Assembly (NCBI GenBank): GCA_022419385.1 | Contig: JAJUBI010000005.1 | Span: 4,216,001 to 4,280,000, forward strand | DNA length: 64,000 nucleotides | Source of the DNA: Paraconiothyrium sp. Pb-2020 | Taxonomy: Eukaryota; Ascomycota; Dothideomycetes; Pleosporales; Didymosphaeriaceae | Reading direction: 5' to 3' | In this document: positions 46,590-58,090 of the stretch, in pieces | Layout of the letters: the number at the start of each line of letters is the position of its first letter | Numbering within the stretch: the stretch's first letter is position 1 | Notes under the pieces: generated by a model | What the model saw: only the letters and a program-made list of their open reading frames with translations | Told to the model about the DNA's origin: nothing | Database searches by the model: none | Program-made: the position numbers and the translations under genes

Positions 46590-47022
46590 ATGTCTCACGA
46601 ATCCGTCTGGTACTCGCGCCCGCGCACCTACGGCAAGGGCTCCCGCGAGTGGTACGTCTGAACCTTTTATATACCTGCGCGCTGGTCGATCTTGGTGGGG
46701 ATGGAGGACAATGATGGACAGGGGCAACAAGGTCCTCGACTGGGGCATACACGGAGTACCCGAATGGATTGGACGAGTGCTAACAGGATTGTGTATAGCC
46801 GCGTCTGCACCCACCCTGCCGGTCTCATCCGCAAGTACGGCCTTAACATCTGCCGTCAGTGCTTCCGCGAGAAGAGCGCCGACATTGGTTTCGTCAAGGT
46901 ACGAAATCTTACCCTACCCACTGCACACGGTGCCACGCCTACCCCATCTCGCATGCATGCATATTTTCCATATCGCAAAACTATCAAAGAAGGAAGGAAC
47001 TAACGTCCAACAGCACCGATAA
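46590..47022 (+). CDS. RPS29: 40S ribosomal protein S29 (uS14)
   Basis: Exons 46590-46651, 46799-46898 and 47014-47022; introns of 147 and 115 nt. 56 aa, exactly the family length. The sequence begins MSHESVWYSRPRTYGKGSREC and continues with C-R-V-C-THPAGLIRKYGLNICRQCFREKS, giving the C-x2-C..C-x2-C zinc knuckle of S29. The last exon encodes only His-Arg-stop. S29 is a core protein of the small-subunit head. All four zinc-binding cysteines are present, the first one being rebuilt across the first intron. Confidence 0.97.
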
Positions 47023-47577
47023 ATTTACCATGCATCGTCGGTCGGAGTAGCGGAGGAAAAGGCATGACGGTTATACGCGATGACAATGTGACGAACACGG
47101 ATAAGCGGGCGTGAGGAGAGCCTCACATCGGATATGGCATGCATGCATTGCTGGGCTCTTTCGGTTATCCTATTCTGCTTTTAGACAGGGATGGGAGGTG
47201 TCAGTTCGGTTCGATAACAAATCAAGTCCTGAATTCACAATCGCGGCGCAGAAGTATGCCACATGAGTCGTCCAGAAACCAATCGACATCTGCGTCAAGG
47301 AGAGGGGAGCGAGGTCTGCTGTAGTTAATTACTCGAAACACCTCGTCCGCAGGGAGACTTGTGTAGCGATCCATCCTCGGACACTCCTTCATCTTGGACA
47401 ACGAACGATCGGTCGGCTCCTCATCCTGCACTCCTAAGACCATCAACCTGGGATTTTGCAATGTTGAAAAATGTCTCGTCAATTATACACATGCTATATA
47501 CCATGATGGCCCTATGCAACCGTTTCCCTTTCTTGCGCAACCAAAACGCCTTATCTTCAGCCTCAGTTACCCAACAT
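47023..47577. other. Convergent 3' intergenic region, RPS29 / POL12
   Basis: 555 nt between two converging genes; no coding feature seen. Confidence 0.5.
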
Positions 47578-49691
47578 TTAGATCTTCACGATATCCACTC
47601 TCGCCCGCTCCCACAGCTTATGCGCCACAGCAGCCCCACTCTCCCTCTCCTGATCACTCACATCCGCAGGCCGTACTATTAACCTTGCATACGTGCCCGC
47701 CGCTCGGCGCTTACTCAACGTCCCCGGGTTGATAACCAGCACGCTTTCTACAACCTACAAACGCAAAATTAGTACAATCACTAACCACGAAAAGTGATGT
47801 GTGGTGTGAAACATACCTTGACAAACCCCTGCAAAACGCTAGGCGTGATCAGCACATCCGGCCTCACGTTCAGCATATCGCCCAGCTTGAGATAGCTTGT
47901 ATCCACCATAATCCCCAGCGGCAAGAAGGGACTGGGACCTTGCTCTTCCTCAGTCTCGGCGTCCGCAGCACCCTCTTTGAACACCTCAGCCTCGATCGGT
48001 GCAGGCGCGAGCATTTTCTCTCTCGCTGTAGGGGGAAACAGCGGCAGAAAACTGCGCTGCTCGAGGACATTCTTCGCGCCTCGCTCGTAGGGATGGACCG
48101 TCTTCGCCATCCCATCTGCAATTTCCTCGAGCAGCAGCATGTGCAGGATATCTAGCGATGACATACCCACAATGAACTCGTTCATGCTCAGCGTCATGGG
48201 ATTCGTAACGCACTGAACTTGCTTCCCCGCGGCACCAAAGCCTAGTTCCTTCTTTGTGAACTTGTCTTGCGGGAAGGCTGCGTGGTGGTGGTGTGCATCG
48301 CGCAAGCTAGGCACTAGGATGACATTGCACGTGGGGAGACGCTGGGCAAAGCTCTGAATGGCGGAAGAGATGAAGTGGCGGAATAGGTCTGTCATAGTGG
48401 CTTGGTCTGGCGAGGTGAGGTGCGGCGGGATATCGAAGTCGCCTGAGCGGATAAGGGGATGTTCTGCATCGAGGAAGGGACCTAGTAGTACGACGCTGTC
48501 GACGCATGCTTCCACGGCATTGTCGAGCAACGTGTGTAGTGGCGCAAAGTCAAGATTCTGGTCGGTCGTGTAGGGTCCAGATGCTATGAAGACGGTCAGA
48601 GGACGCACGGAAGACGGGTCTGATTCCGGCGTGTCGAGATACCGCGCGTTGTAGCTATCTAGTTCTGCCGGGGTAGACGCAGGCTGTGTGAGGAGGGGAA
48701 AGGAAAGGACTTCCGAGACGACAAAGTTCTCGCCTGAGGCGTTGATTCCTCGAAGCGCAATGATCTGTCCGGGAAAGAAGTTATATGACGCCAGCTTGTC
48801 CAGAGTCAAGGGGACCCTCCGTCCAGACCCCCATCGTCGTGAACCCTCAAGCACTATAGACGCAGCGTTGAGCTTGCCGTCGCTGGTATCGGAGCATATA
48901 CGCCCCACTGCTATGACTTCGTTCGGAGATTGGTATGAAGGGTTGCCGAAGGCGCTGTCTTCGAGATCGAGTTGTTCTTGGAGCAGTTGACGGAACTCGT
49001 CGATGCGGTCGTCAAGCACCTCGGAGGCTTCTGAGAGTTTCATAGCCATAGTTTTGTAGGAGAACTTTGACATGTCGGTGTTGGCCTTGAGCTTAATGCG
49101 AGTTTCTGAAGGAGGTTCTTCTGGGGGGTCAGAGAGGGGGATGTGACCGTTCAATTGTTCGGCGATGTCGCCGGCATTGGTGCGAGAAGAGAAGTCGAAA
49201 ACAGCTCCATTGCTAGCTTCGCCTCTGGGCGTCAGTCCACCAGCCGGCGAGCTCATCTCATGGTTCTTATGTGCTTTGCTCGAGGGTGTGTCGAAGTTCG
49301 ATCGTCGCTTTGCTGCGCTTCCCAGAGCACCTGCTCGGGGTGTAGCGATCATGCCGTCCAGCATATCGTACATATCCCCACCCTTCGCCGCTCTCGGTGT
49401 CGGCGCGACCCTTTTCGAATCATTCCTCTGCTGCACTTTCCCTCTGCTCTCTTTCTCCAACATATCTTGCAGGTTTTTCTTGAAATCCCTTGCTGTCTTC
49501 AGATTGAGTTTGTTTTCTTCGCCACCCATCTTCATGTTGTATGCCTGCCACTTGAAGTCCAGCTCTTCTGCGGATATGGAGAAAATCCGCTGGATGGACT
49601 GCAGTTCGTTGAGCACATCTGAGGGGACATCGTTGTCTTTTGTGCCGCAGTAGCGCTCGAAGCGTTCGGTGAGCTCAGCCGTTTCGTCCAT
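47578..49691 (-). CDS. POL12: DNA polymerase alpha subunit B
   Basis: Exons 49691-47817 and 47754-47578, intron 47755-47816; 683 aa. The N-terminal helical domain (to ~75) is followed by a disordered linker with several TPR/SP putative CDK sites (TPRAAKGG, TPRAGALG, SSPAGGLTPRG). Next come the OB-fold region (NEVIAVGRICSD, VLEGSRRWGSGRRVPL) and the inactivated calcineurin-like phosphodiesterase domain (VFIASGPYTT, VVLLGPFLDAEHPLI, VILVPSLRDAHHHHAAFPQ). The C-terminus LVINPGTLSKRRAAGTYARL is characteristic. It is the scaffold of the polymerase alpha-primase complex that starts lagging-strand synthesis. Paired MluI boxes upstream suggest G1/S expression. Confidence 0.96.
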
Positions 49692-50058
49692 CGTGTTCGA
49701 TATATGAGGTCAATTCCAAGAATGACTTGAGAGGACAGCAAAGAAGCCGATATGGTGATTGCTTGTTGAAGCTCGGCAATGCCTTAAGAAAGTGGGCTGG
49801 ACGTGATGATGCGCACGCGCTCCAAAGTTCTGAGACGCGTTCGGACGCGTCGCAAATCCACCCCACGTTTCCGCAAAGCTAGCCGCAAAGGTGATAATTA
49901 GCGGCCGTACACCGCTCCGCGCCATTGGTACGTTTACTTATGTCGTAGATCAAGGGTCCGGCAGCTCGAGGAAGAGCAGCCTTTCTAACATCCTCCATAT
50001 TACGTGAGAAGCGCTCCTTCACGAATTCTTCTCGTCTTCCATCACCTTCGCTGACACA
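49692..50058. promoter_or_regulatory. Divergent promoter POL12 / CRAL-TRIO gene
   Basis: 367 nt shared by two start codons. It contains two ACGCGT boxes at 49835-49840 and 49845-49850. Confidence 0.6.
49835..49850. promoter_or_regulatory. Paired MluI cell-cycle boxes (ACGCGT)
   Basis: Two palindromic ACGCGT sites, one helical turn apart, about 145-160 nt upstream of the POL12 start. In yeasts the MBF complex binds this site to drive replication genes at G1/S. Confidence 0.7.
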
Positions 50059-51159
50059 ATGTCTGCAATTGGTCCTTTCCCGCACCCAGCAGAGGGCAAG
50101 AAGCCCGCCGCGCCGCCTGTCCTCACCGCCGATCAGCAGAAAAAGTACGACGAGCTTCTCACGACCGTAAAGTCATGGTCGGTGCTCCCAAAGACGTCTG
50201 CCAAAGGTGCAGAAGAAGAGGCACTCTCAGATCCGGAGCGCATGTGGCTCACCCGTGAATGTCTCCTCCGATACCTCCGCGCCACGAAATGGAACCTTCC
50301 GCAAGCAACCCAGCGTCTGCGAGAAACTGTCGTTTGGCGGAGGGAGTATGGAACAGACAGATTCACTGCTGACTACATCTCCGAGGAGAATGCAACTGGT
50401 GAGCTGCACCCTCGGCCCAAGATCAACCAGAATCTGTAAATCCTCACTGTGTTCCTCTAGGCAAGCAAGTCACTCTAGGCTACGATAACGAGGGCAGGCC
50501 GTGCCTTTACCTTCTGCCAAACAAGCAGAACACGAAGAATAGCCCCAAGCAGGTCGAACACTTGGTGTATATGCTCGAGAGGACGCTGGACATCGCACCC
50601 CCGGGGCAGGAAACGTTGGCGCTGTTGATCGATTTCCGGAACAGCAGCGCTGGAAGCCAACCTAGCATTGGGACGGGCAGACAAGTTTTGAGTATTCTGC
50701 AGAACCACTACCCAGAGAGGCTGGGAAGGGCACTGATCACGCACTGTAAGTCTCTTCTAACCCTTTACCTGGTGTTTGTTTTACTAATCGACTCTAGTGC
50801 CCTGGTACGTCACCACCTTCCTCAAGCTCATCTCCCCCTTCATCGACCCCGTCACGAAAACCAAGATGCGATATAACGAACCCCTCACCGACCACATTCC
50901 CGCCTCTCAGCTCATGAAGAACGCCGGCGGCGAGGTCGACTTCCAGTACGATCATAGCATATACTGGCCCGCCCTTGCCAAGCTGGCCGAAGACCGCCGA
51001 AGGGAGCGGACCGAGCGGTGGGAGAAGGCTGGCAAGATTGTCGGCGAGAGCGAAATATATCTGTGGGGCGGTGAGGAAGGAAGCCTCGCGGCACCGCCAA
51101 CTGCGACTGCGACTGCGGAGGCGCCGGAGCCGAGCGCGGAGACTGCAGTCGCTGCCTAA
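50059..51159 (+). CDS. Sec14-like CRAL-TRIO lipid-transfer protein
   Basis: Exons 50059-50398, 50461-50745 and 50798-51159; 328 aa. The CRAL-TRIO N-domain is visible in TRECLLRYLRATKWNLPQAT and RLRETVVWRREY. The lipid-binding domain has GYDNEGRPCLYLLPNKQN, LALLIDFRNSS, ILQNHYPERLGRALITHLPW and FLKLISPFIDPVTKTKMRY. This pattern fits the yeast Pdr16/Pdr17/Csr1 group of non-classical phosphatidylinositol-transfer proteins working at ER, plasma membrane or lipid droplets. The tail is Ala/Thr/Pro-rich and disordered. The three-exon joins are all confirmed by motif continuity. It is divergent from POL12. Confidence 0.92.
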
Positions 51160-52414
51160 GTTTGATGTGTACACATCATTCAGCGTCGTAGAGCATTTCA
51201 TATAAGCGAAAAAGGCATGATAGATGATAGATCCGGTACTATGTTACCGCTAATACTATACCCCCTCTGCACAGTAATGGCGTCCTTCACTTCAATTTCC
51301 ATCTCGACAGCTAGGCAGAATGCATTATTGCAGAGATCGAAGGGGCGCTTCAGGAAAGATGCTTGGACCACAGGTATATAAACTATGGAACCATGCTACT
51401 GGTAAGCTATAGTCTAGCGATTGTTTACTTTGAATGGTTTTCTTGTCACAGCGAACTCTGGGGGTACGGCAGGTGATGCAGCTATTCGTCCCTGCGCGTT
51501 GGCGTGACTGTTCAGATGCTATGATCTCGATATGGGCCAGTATTTCTTTCGAAAGATCAGAGACCTGACTTATATCGGTTTAAGTGAGACGAGGTGGATT
51601 TTACGACTCTGGTAACTTTTTGAACATCAAATGAGGTTTATGTGTTGGAGGAATCGCCGGGCTATTGTAGTGTCCTACTTAAAAATACCAGCTGCAACGT
51701 CCTCGTAGGCACAGTGCTACAAGCAACATGTAGTAACATCTTCTATACATCACTGCATGGCACGCACTGCTTATTGAGTGAGATACTATGAAACATATTG
51801 CCACCTTTCCCATATCTAATCTGTGCTCTCTGACTTGCAGGCCTCTAACGACCTTATCGACGTTAGCCTATCGGCTGCTCGTGCGAGGACACCGTCCAGG
51901 ACTTGCTGTCAGCCCTTGTCTAACCGTACTCTCCCACCTGACCTCTTGGTAAGCTACATGTTGTTGTGTCAGCTTCGCTTCATGCGTGGGCGTCGCTAGT
52001 ACTAGCACGTACATAGTACGCCGTGTAGGCACGCCTTGTTGGATCTGTTGTGCCCTTACGCCCTGCGTTCGGCTCACTTTGCTAGAAGCTCAGCGAGATG
52101 CACCAATAATTTCGCTTCGACTAGCACCGCATCGGGCAAATGTTTCGCTTCACGCCTAACCGCATTAGGCTTAGGCGCCACCAGGTCCGTATAAACCCTG
52201 TACATCTGTAGTCGAGTGGACAGTTGGATGCAGGGCCGAATCTGGGGGGCCGCGAGAATTGCGTGAGGCGTGCACGAGTCTAGAGCGAACACCACGGGCA
52301 TGTATAAAATGGGTTCCCCAGCGAATCCGATGAGCTCATACTGTCTCCACTCAGTCGACCTTGAACTGTGACAAGCTAGCTAAGTTGTATAACATCTTTC
52401 AGCAACGAAATACA
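51160..52414. other. Intergenic region upstream of dienelactone hydrolase
   Basis: 1.25 kb without a supported gene. A TATA box (TATAAAA, 52313-52319) lies 102 nt before the ATG at 52415. Confidence 0.5.
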
Positions 52415-53415
52415 ATGAGTTCTTGTCCATGGACCGGTAAGAAGGAGGAGGGCAAGGAATCAGCGTGCGAGGAGTGCATCAGTGTAGGTCTCCAACGCTC
52501 ATTTCTCAGATCCCTTGCCGCAGGGCGCTGACAGCTCGAAGGGTACCATTCATGCCGGGCTCCCCCAGGGTACCATCGAGCCTCTCCATGGTCTGAACAC
52601 CTACATCATCGGTAACAGAACAAACCCTCGCGCCATTATAGTCATCTATTCGGATGTCTTCAGCCACACCCTACCAAACAACAAGCTTATCGCAGACGCT
52701 TATGCGAAGGGCGGGGAGTACCTCGTTTACATGCCTGACTTCTTTGAAGGTACACAGCCAAACATAGCATCAGCTTTTCAAGCCCTAATAGCGTGAAGGT
52801 GACCCTGTCAAACTCAGCCTCGCCGACGTCCTCATCCCTACCGATGCTGCCAACCAATCTGTCCTGTCAAAGTACGGTGGGCTACTGGCTAACATGCCAA
52901 GCTACTTAATGTGGGTGGGAAGACATGGGAAAGACAAGACACACAATACTTGTGTGCAATGGCTGCGGAAGCTAAGGCAATCCGACGAGGCGCAAGGGAA
53001 GAAGATCGGGATGGTGGGCATGTGCTGGGGAGGCAGGTTTGTTCTGCGTGCTGGGCGGGCATCTGAATCAATCCAGGGTGCGGACGGGAAGAAGGGTCCG
53101 CTCATTGATGCGGGTGTTGCACTCCATCCATCTAATGTGGTGCTCCCCGAGGATGTTGAAGGTCTGGCTGTTCCAGTGAGTATCGGATGGGGCGAGGTAG
53201 ACATCGTCACCCCGTTCAAGCAGAAGGGACAAATTGAAGAGATCATTAAGAAGAGAAAAGAAGCGGGCGAGGCCGTACCGGAGGTGGAGCATAGGGTGTA
53301 CACGCCTGGAAGGCATGGTTTCAGCGTGAGAGGAAACCCTGAGGACCCGGCGGAACGTAAAGCACTTGAAGACTCGGTGACGCAGGTTTTCGAATGGTTT
53401 GAGAAGCGACTTTGA
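52415..53415 (+). CDS. Dienelactone hydrolase family protein
   Basis: Exons 52415-52483, 52524-52749 and 52799-53415; introns of 40 and 49 nt; 303 aa. The N-terminal MSSCPWTGKKE and CEECISG start is typical of the fungal family. The Cys-Asp-His triad of dienelactone hydrolase is visible: nucleophile Cys in GMCWGGRF, Asp in WGEVDIVTPF and His in GRHGFSVRG. Family members open lactones or hydrolyse esters, some in aromatic-compound breakdown; the actual substrate here is unknown. Soluble, cytosolic. The TATA box in its promoter suggests inducible expression. It is followed in tandem by the GNAT gene at 53755. Confidence 0.93.
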
Positions 53416-53754
53416 GTTTGCTGAACACGCTGGTGGGAAGTTTTGCGCCTGGTGTGGATGATGCTGGTTCAGTGTACGTCGAGCGCAGCTGATGAATTTC
53501 TTGCTTCCTTTTCGGAATACCAACATATATCACCTTTGACAGCCAACTGCAAGGTGTAGCATTTATACTTTGAGAACCAGGTACGTGCAGCGTCTCTGCA
53601 GAATTCGCGTATATGCACCTTCTTCATTCGTTAAGCGCTAGTGCCTTTACGCCCTTGTGAGTCGCAGCCCTTCGCGCGAAAGACTGATAAATAGTTGCCT
53701 GTTCCCAACATCAAGCGAAATTGCATCCCTTTGTCCCCATCGGTTCTTCTCATA
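53416..53754. other. Short intergenic region DLH / GNAT
   Basis: 339 nt between two tandem plus-strand genes; nothing recognised. Confidence 0.5.
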
Positions 53755-54574
53755 ATGCGCGTGCGACCTGTAAACAGAGAAGACCTTCCCGAGGTTTTCG
53801 AGATCACTTATCAAGCATTAGAGAAGGACGAATTCTTCGGTTGGCTAAATCCTGGACGGGACAAGTACCCGGATGACTTGAGAAGAGATCAAAGAATACA
53901 TTTGCGCGCTCGTATTGCCGGTCGAGGGCAACGTGGCTACGTGGTTACGACGGAAGAAGGCGATCGTGACTGGAGTGGTAGACCTGAGGTGGCGGGTTTT
54001 GTGTTCCTAATTCGAAAGGGGACGGACGAAGCAAGCAAAAAATGGCGCACAGATACACTTTTCAATAGTGTGTTTACTGGACCTTTCTCCTACTGAGCGA
54101 TAGACTGACGGCATCTTAGAGTTTGAAAGGAAACTTCTAGAGTGGGAGATGTGGTATGACTCCAAGTTTTTGAACCGCGCAGAAGATCCCAAGCGGCTGG
54201 CAGAGTACATCAAGATGGAGCCTTGGAACTCCTTTAATGTACTCGACCCTCGCTGGCATATGGGACTCATTTGCGTCTCGCCAAAGTTCCAGCGCCGTGG
54301 GGTCGGGAGCATGCTAGTTCAGCACTCACAGAGCTTGGCCGCGGACGAGAAACTGCCTTTAACATTGGAGGCCAGTATTGTGGGGAGAAAGCTATATCTG
54401 AAGAGTGGCTTCAAATTGGTAGGCGAAGCTAAACTTTGTGAAGAGTTTTCTGATGGGCTGATGGTTTGGGAACCGATTGGGATGGAAGGCACATGGCTGG
54501 AAGCATTCGATGGCGACACAGCGAAGATGAAGAAGCGGACAAAGTCCATTGCTAATGTATCCGCACCTACATAG
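53755..54574 (+). CDS. GNAT-family N-acetyltransferase
   Basis: Exons 53755-54067 and 54120-54574, intron 54068-54119; 255 aa. The start MRVRPVNREDLPEVFEITYQAL is the usual GNAT beta1-alpha1. Acetyl-CoA binding motif A appears as MGLICVSPKFQRRGVGSMLVQH, with R-x-x-G-x-G (R-R-G-V-G-S). The C-terminal part ASIVGRKLYLKSGFKLVGE matches the beta5-alpha4-beta6 end of the fold. Fungal homologues are mostly uncharacterised small-molecule acetyltransferases. A basic KMKKRTKS tail is present. The ATG at 53755 was chosen over the longer ORF because the upstream start is not ATG. It is convergent with the DUF4211 gene. Confidence 0.9.
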
Positions 54575-55028
54575 AGCCACTGGAACTTACGTATATACCC
54601 CTTCATGTGCGACAAGAGCCGGTGAGAGGACTCGGGTATCCATTATTCACCAACTCCATAGCCAAGAAAGAGAGCACAGTGGGCGACACAAAATACTGAA
54701 CTTCATGGTGCGAGATCTCAGCTCCCTCTGTCGAGACGTTGGAAATCCGGCCGTAAGCTCGATTTCCGATGCGTAGCTTAGAGTGATTCGCTCTATAATG
54801 CATATTCGAAGTTGTAACCTGATAATATACGGCCGTACTTCGTGTTGGCGCCAGAGCCATTTCAATTTCTCATGTCGACCATTATAGAGACAGAATTCAC
54901 GTTAATCAGACTTTTGACCACGTTGTACACCACCTCGCACTCCCACTTTTCCATCACTCCGACGAAACAGATTCTTCACACGGTTCAAACCCCGCTGATT
55001 GGAAACCATAGGCTTGAAAAGGGTCATA
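54575..55028. other. Convergent 3' intergenic region GNAT / DUF4211
   Basis: 454 nt; no gene seen. Confidence 0.5.
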
Positions 55029-57131
55029 CTAACCCCTCCTTCCCCAGCCTTTCCTGTATTCGTTATCCGCCTCAGCAGCCCAATCGACCTGTTCTTTGTA
55101 CATGCGATAAAGCTTCTTGATCTCGCCAACCCTTTCCATTTCATCAACGATCTTGTTGGCGAGCTTCTGCCGCTTTCGCTGGCTCAATTTGTCTCGCTTG
55201 ACCAGCTCCTCGGCGGTGCAGTGACCCTGGCTGACAAGATAATCTATCACCCATGAGTTGAGGTGAAAGCGCCAGTGATACAATGTGTGGGCGACCTGGG
55301 CATTGGCTTTGCAGGTGGAACCCAGTGAGAAAGTCCTTGACTCGGATGGTATTCGCTCGCCCTGTGCATTGTACGTAGGTTTCTCGCCGTTCAGCGATTC
55401 TTGCGAGCTAGTAGATGAGACAGCAGAGGAGCCGGAATCTGAGTCAGAGTCAGAAGCATTGGCAGCAAGAGGCTCGAGAGTTTCCTTCTGGTAAGGCTTT
55501 CCGCTGAACGTTAACGCGAACGTCGCCGGATGGCTTTTACGATTGCATGCTTCGCAATAGGGTTCCGACCTTGCACGAGTCTCTGAGTCGATGTCCTCGA
55601 CGATGATCTCTGGTCGCCCTTTGATTGCTTTCGAGAAATCGCTGGTCCAGGCCGACGAGTGGTACTTAGACCCTGCAAGCGCAGTGACCTCGTCGTCGAG
55701 TTTTCTGAAAGCTAATTCATAGATCTCATCCCCCGAGTTGAATGCGGGATTGATCTTTTTCTGCACCATCCAATCAATCGCATACTTGAACAACTGGCGA
55801 GGTTTGGCAAGAGCGAGACTACTGTACTGCAGCGGTAACGCGTGTTCTGCTGGCACGCCAATTGGTGCATCGTCATCATTAATGAACTCTTCGTCCTCTT
55901 CATTGCCGTACAGGGCTTCTTGCGCTGTTTGGCCGTACTCTTCCTCGTCGGCTTCATCACTCTCGTGCTCTTCGCTCGCACTCTCGCCTGGTTCTTCAGG
56001 GATAATATCAAGGTCCGAATCAGATTCAGAATCCACAACGACAGGCTTTCTGCGCCCAGCTGACGACGATGGCGGATCACTGTTGACCGCACGCTTTTTC
56101 TTCATAGCTTCTAGTGCCTTTTCCCTCGCAGTCTTGACTTTGTTCTGTGTGCTGCCTAAACCGAGCGGAGAAGACTGCAGAAACGCTAGTTCTTCCTTCA
56201 GCTCGTCGATTTCTGCGTTTGAGTCCTCCTCTTGCTCCTCGACATCACTTTCCGGTGGTGTAGAAGCGCGTCGATTGGCTCGGCGACCTTTCCGTTTTGC
56301 TTGGACCATTTCTTCCTCAGACGAATCGGCAGCTGGCTTCTTTCGTTTCTGTCTGAGCTTCTTCGGGGCCGCTACTACCTTGTCTTCGCTATTGTCCTCC
56401 GATGAATTAAACGGAGCAGGAGCCGGCTTCCTTACGCGACGGCTCGGTTTTTTCGATCGCAATCTATCTTCTGGTTCCGATTCTTCGCTGTAATCTGCTC
56501 GCTTCCGTGTGTTTCTCCGTAGGACGACCGTGACCTTCCCTTCGCTCTCAGAATCCGATGTTGTCGACGGCCCTTGAGCAGTGCGACGCTTCTTGCCCTT
56601 CGGACGTACCTCCTCCTCCTCCTCTGCTAAGATTTCTGGTGTCTTATTCCGCCTCCGCTTGTCTTTTCGTCTGACCACTGTCACTTCGCCTTCACTTTCT
56701 TGTGTCGACGAAGCTTGTGTTGACTTTCGAGCAGCTCGCCGTTTCTTGTGCTTGCGCGGAGATTCTACCTCATCATTCGAACTGACTTCCTTCTTCGATT
56801 TCTTGTAGGGCTTTTTGGGGGAGGGTGCGACATTGTACTTACCATAGCCTTTGCTGGCATCCGAGGAGCTGCCAGAAGAGATGAGAATCTCGTTATCGGA
56901 ACTGCCGAACATCCCACGCTTATTCTGACTGACTGGCATTCCCAGCTTCATGCCCCTCTCTGTTTCTCGCTCCACCCTTTGGCGCTTCGCGGGTCGGCTC
57001 GGTGTGGGTCCATCGTCGCTGTCACTGCTGACGACAAACGTGGGTCTCGCGGTTCTAGGTGAAGCGTTTGACGCAGGAGAGAAATTGAGCTTGGTTTGGC
57101 GCGCGCGCGCTAGCGATCGTTTGGGAGGCAT
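55029..57131 (-). CDS. DUF4211 nuclear protein with acidic-basic repeats
   Basis: A single-exon gene of 700 codons. The N-terminal two-thirds is disordered and alternates acidic Ser/Asp/Glu clusters with KKRR-type basic patches, including three loosely repeated units around residues 140-285. From ~440 the conserved DUF4211 domain begins (LALAKPRQLFKYAIDWMVQKKINPAF). It contains a C-x2-C pair (YCEACNRKSHPATF) and YHWRFHLNSWVIDYL. The C-terminus has a basic helical segment. The multiple nuclear signals suggest a chromatin or DNA-associated role, but no DUF4211 function is established to my knowledge. RQTKLNFSP at the N-terminus resembles a degenerate PCNA-interacting motif (weak). Confidence 0.88.
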   Translation of the reverse strand: MPPKRSLARARQTKLNFSPASNASPRTARPTFVVSSDSDDGPTPSRPAKRQRVERETERGMKLGMPVSQNKRGMFGSSDNEILISSGSSSDASKGYGKYNVAPSPKKPYKKSKKEVSSNDEVESPRKHKKRRAARKSTQASSTQESEGEVTVVRRKDKRRRNKTPEILAEEEEEVRPKGKKRRTAQGPSTTSDSESEGKVTVVLRRNTRKRADYSEESEPEDRLRSKKPSRRVRKPAPAPFNSSEDNSEDKVVAAPKKLRQKRKKPAADSSEEEMVQAKRKGRRANRRASTPPESDVEEQEEDSNAEIDELKEELAFLQSSPLGLGSTQNKVKTAREKALEAMKKKRAVNSDPPSSSAGRRKPVVVDSESDSDLDIIPEEPGESASEEHESDEADEEEYGQTAQEALYGNEEDEEFINDDDAPIGVPAEHALPLQYSSLALAKPRQLFKYAIDWMVQKKINPAFNSGDEIYELAFRKLDDEVTALAGSKYHSSAWTSDFSKAIKGRPEIIVEDIDSETRARSEPYCEACNRKSHPATFALTFSGKPYQKETLEPLAANASDSDSDSGSSAVSSTSSQESLNGEKPTYNAQGERIPSESRTFSLGSTCKANAQVAHTLYHWRFHLNSWVIDYLVSQGHCTAEELVKRDKLSQRKRQKLANKIVDEMERVGEIKKLYRMYKEQVDWAAEADNEYRKGWGRRG

Positions 57132-58090
57132 CTTGTACGAGGCGCGAACTGTTCAACCAAGCGCGAGGCGCGCTGGTGTCGCGCGGTTTGATGTCCGTCG
57201 TTGGAGCTTCCTTCTGACCCAACTGCCGCTGCCCAAACCTAAAAGATAGAGTAGGAAAGGTACAAAAGGTAGGAATATACCAAGTAGTTAAGTGAAAGAT
57301 TGTCGCAAACGGTCGGCGGGGTCTGCGCTGCAGGCGACACGATTTTAGCGGCAGTATCGCTAGCGCGCCGCGAAATCACGTGATCTAACATATGATAGCC
57401 TTGCGCCTCGTCTTCTGTTGCACATGTCTTCTGTAGTAGCTGAGCACGTAATCTTGTTGTAATGTTTTAGTTCAATCCGTGAACGTTCCATTGGCGCTTG
57501 ATTCTCGAGATGCATTATGCTCAGCCTTCTCGTATTTCTTGTTCTCGTATACACGCGCCAGAGACGTTGCTGAAACAGTTTAGTCGGTGTCTGCCAAAAT
57601 AGCTGTAAGCTCGGCGACATCCGACCATGGCGTATCTACACAGAAGCTGAGTCGCCCACCTCCGCGTCAATATGATCATTGCTGTACGACACAACACAAT
57701 TGTTCGGATACCGTGCGGTCCTCGGCTGAAGTAGCGGAGGACCGGAGTCGCTGGTGAGACCTGAAAGGCTGAACACATCCCGCCGAACAGTAACAACAGC
57801 ACAATGTACTCGCACCACAATAGTATTATCGTAGAAAATCTGTACCGTTCTTGGTTATGTGTCAACACCGAGTTCGGTGAACGGGAGGTCCAGCTGTAAA
57901 ATCAGACCAACGACACCGCCATCAAATTTCGTCGCCTAGTCCATATCAAACCACCAAGATCGCTAGACAAGTTGTATATAAGGCCTTTAAGAGCAACTAG
58001 AAGTTAGATCACCAGCTCAACAGCAAGATACCAAGCCCACTCATATCCAGATCCATCTCCCATTTTCCCAACCATCCAACACCCTTCAAG
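57132..58090. promoter_or_regulatory. Divergent region DUF4211 / secreted protein
   Basis: Contains an E-box palindrome TCACGTGA (57376-57383) on the DUF4211 side and a TATA box TATATAA (57975-57981) 116 nt before the ATG at 58091. No ORF of note. Confidence 0.55.
57975..57981 (+). promoter_or_regulatory. TATA box of secreted protein gene 58091
   Basis: TATATAA, 116 nt upstream of the start codon, the same spacing as at 25429. Confidence 0.6.

Noticed and set aside
55738..56493. 251-codon Ser-rich plus-strand ORF
   Set aside because: Antisense shadow of the acidic/basic repeats in the DUF4211 gene.
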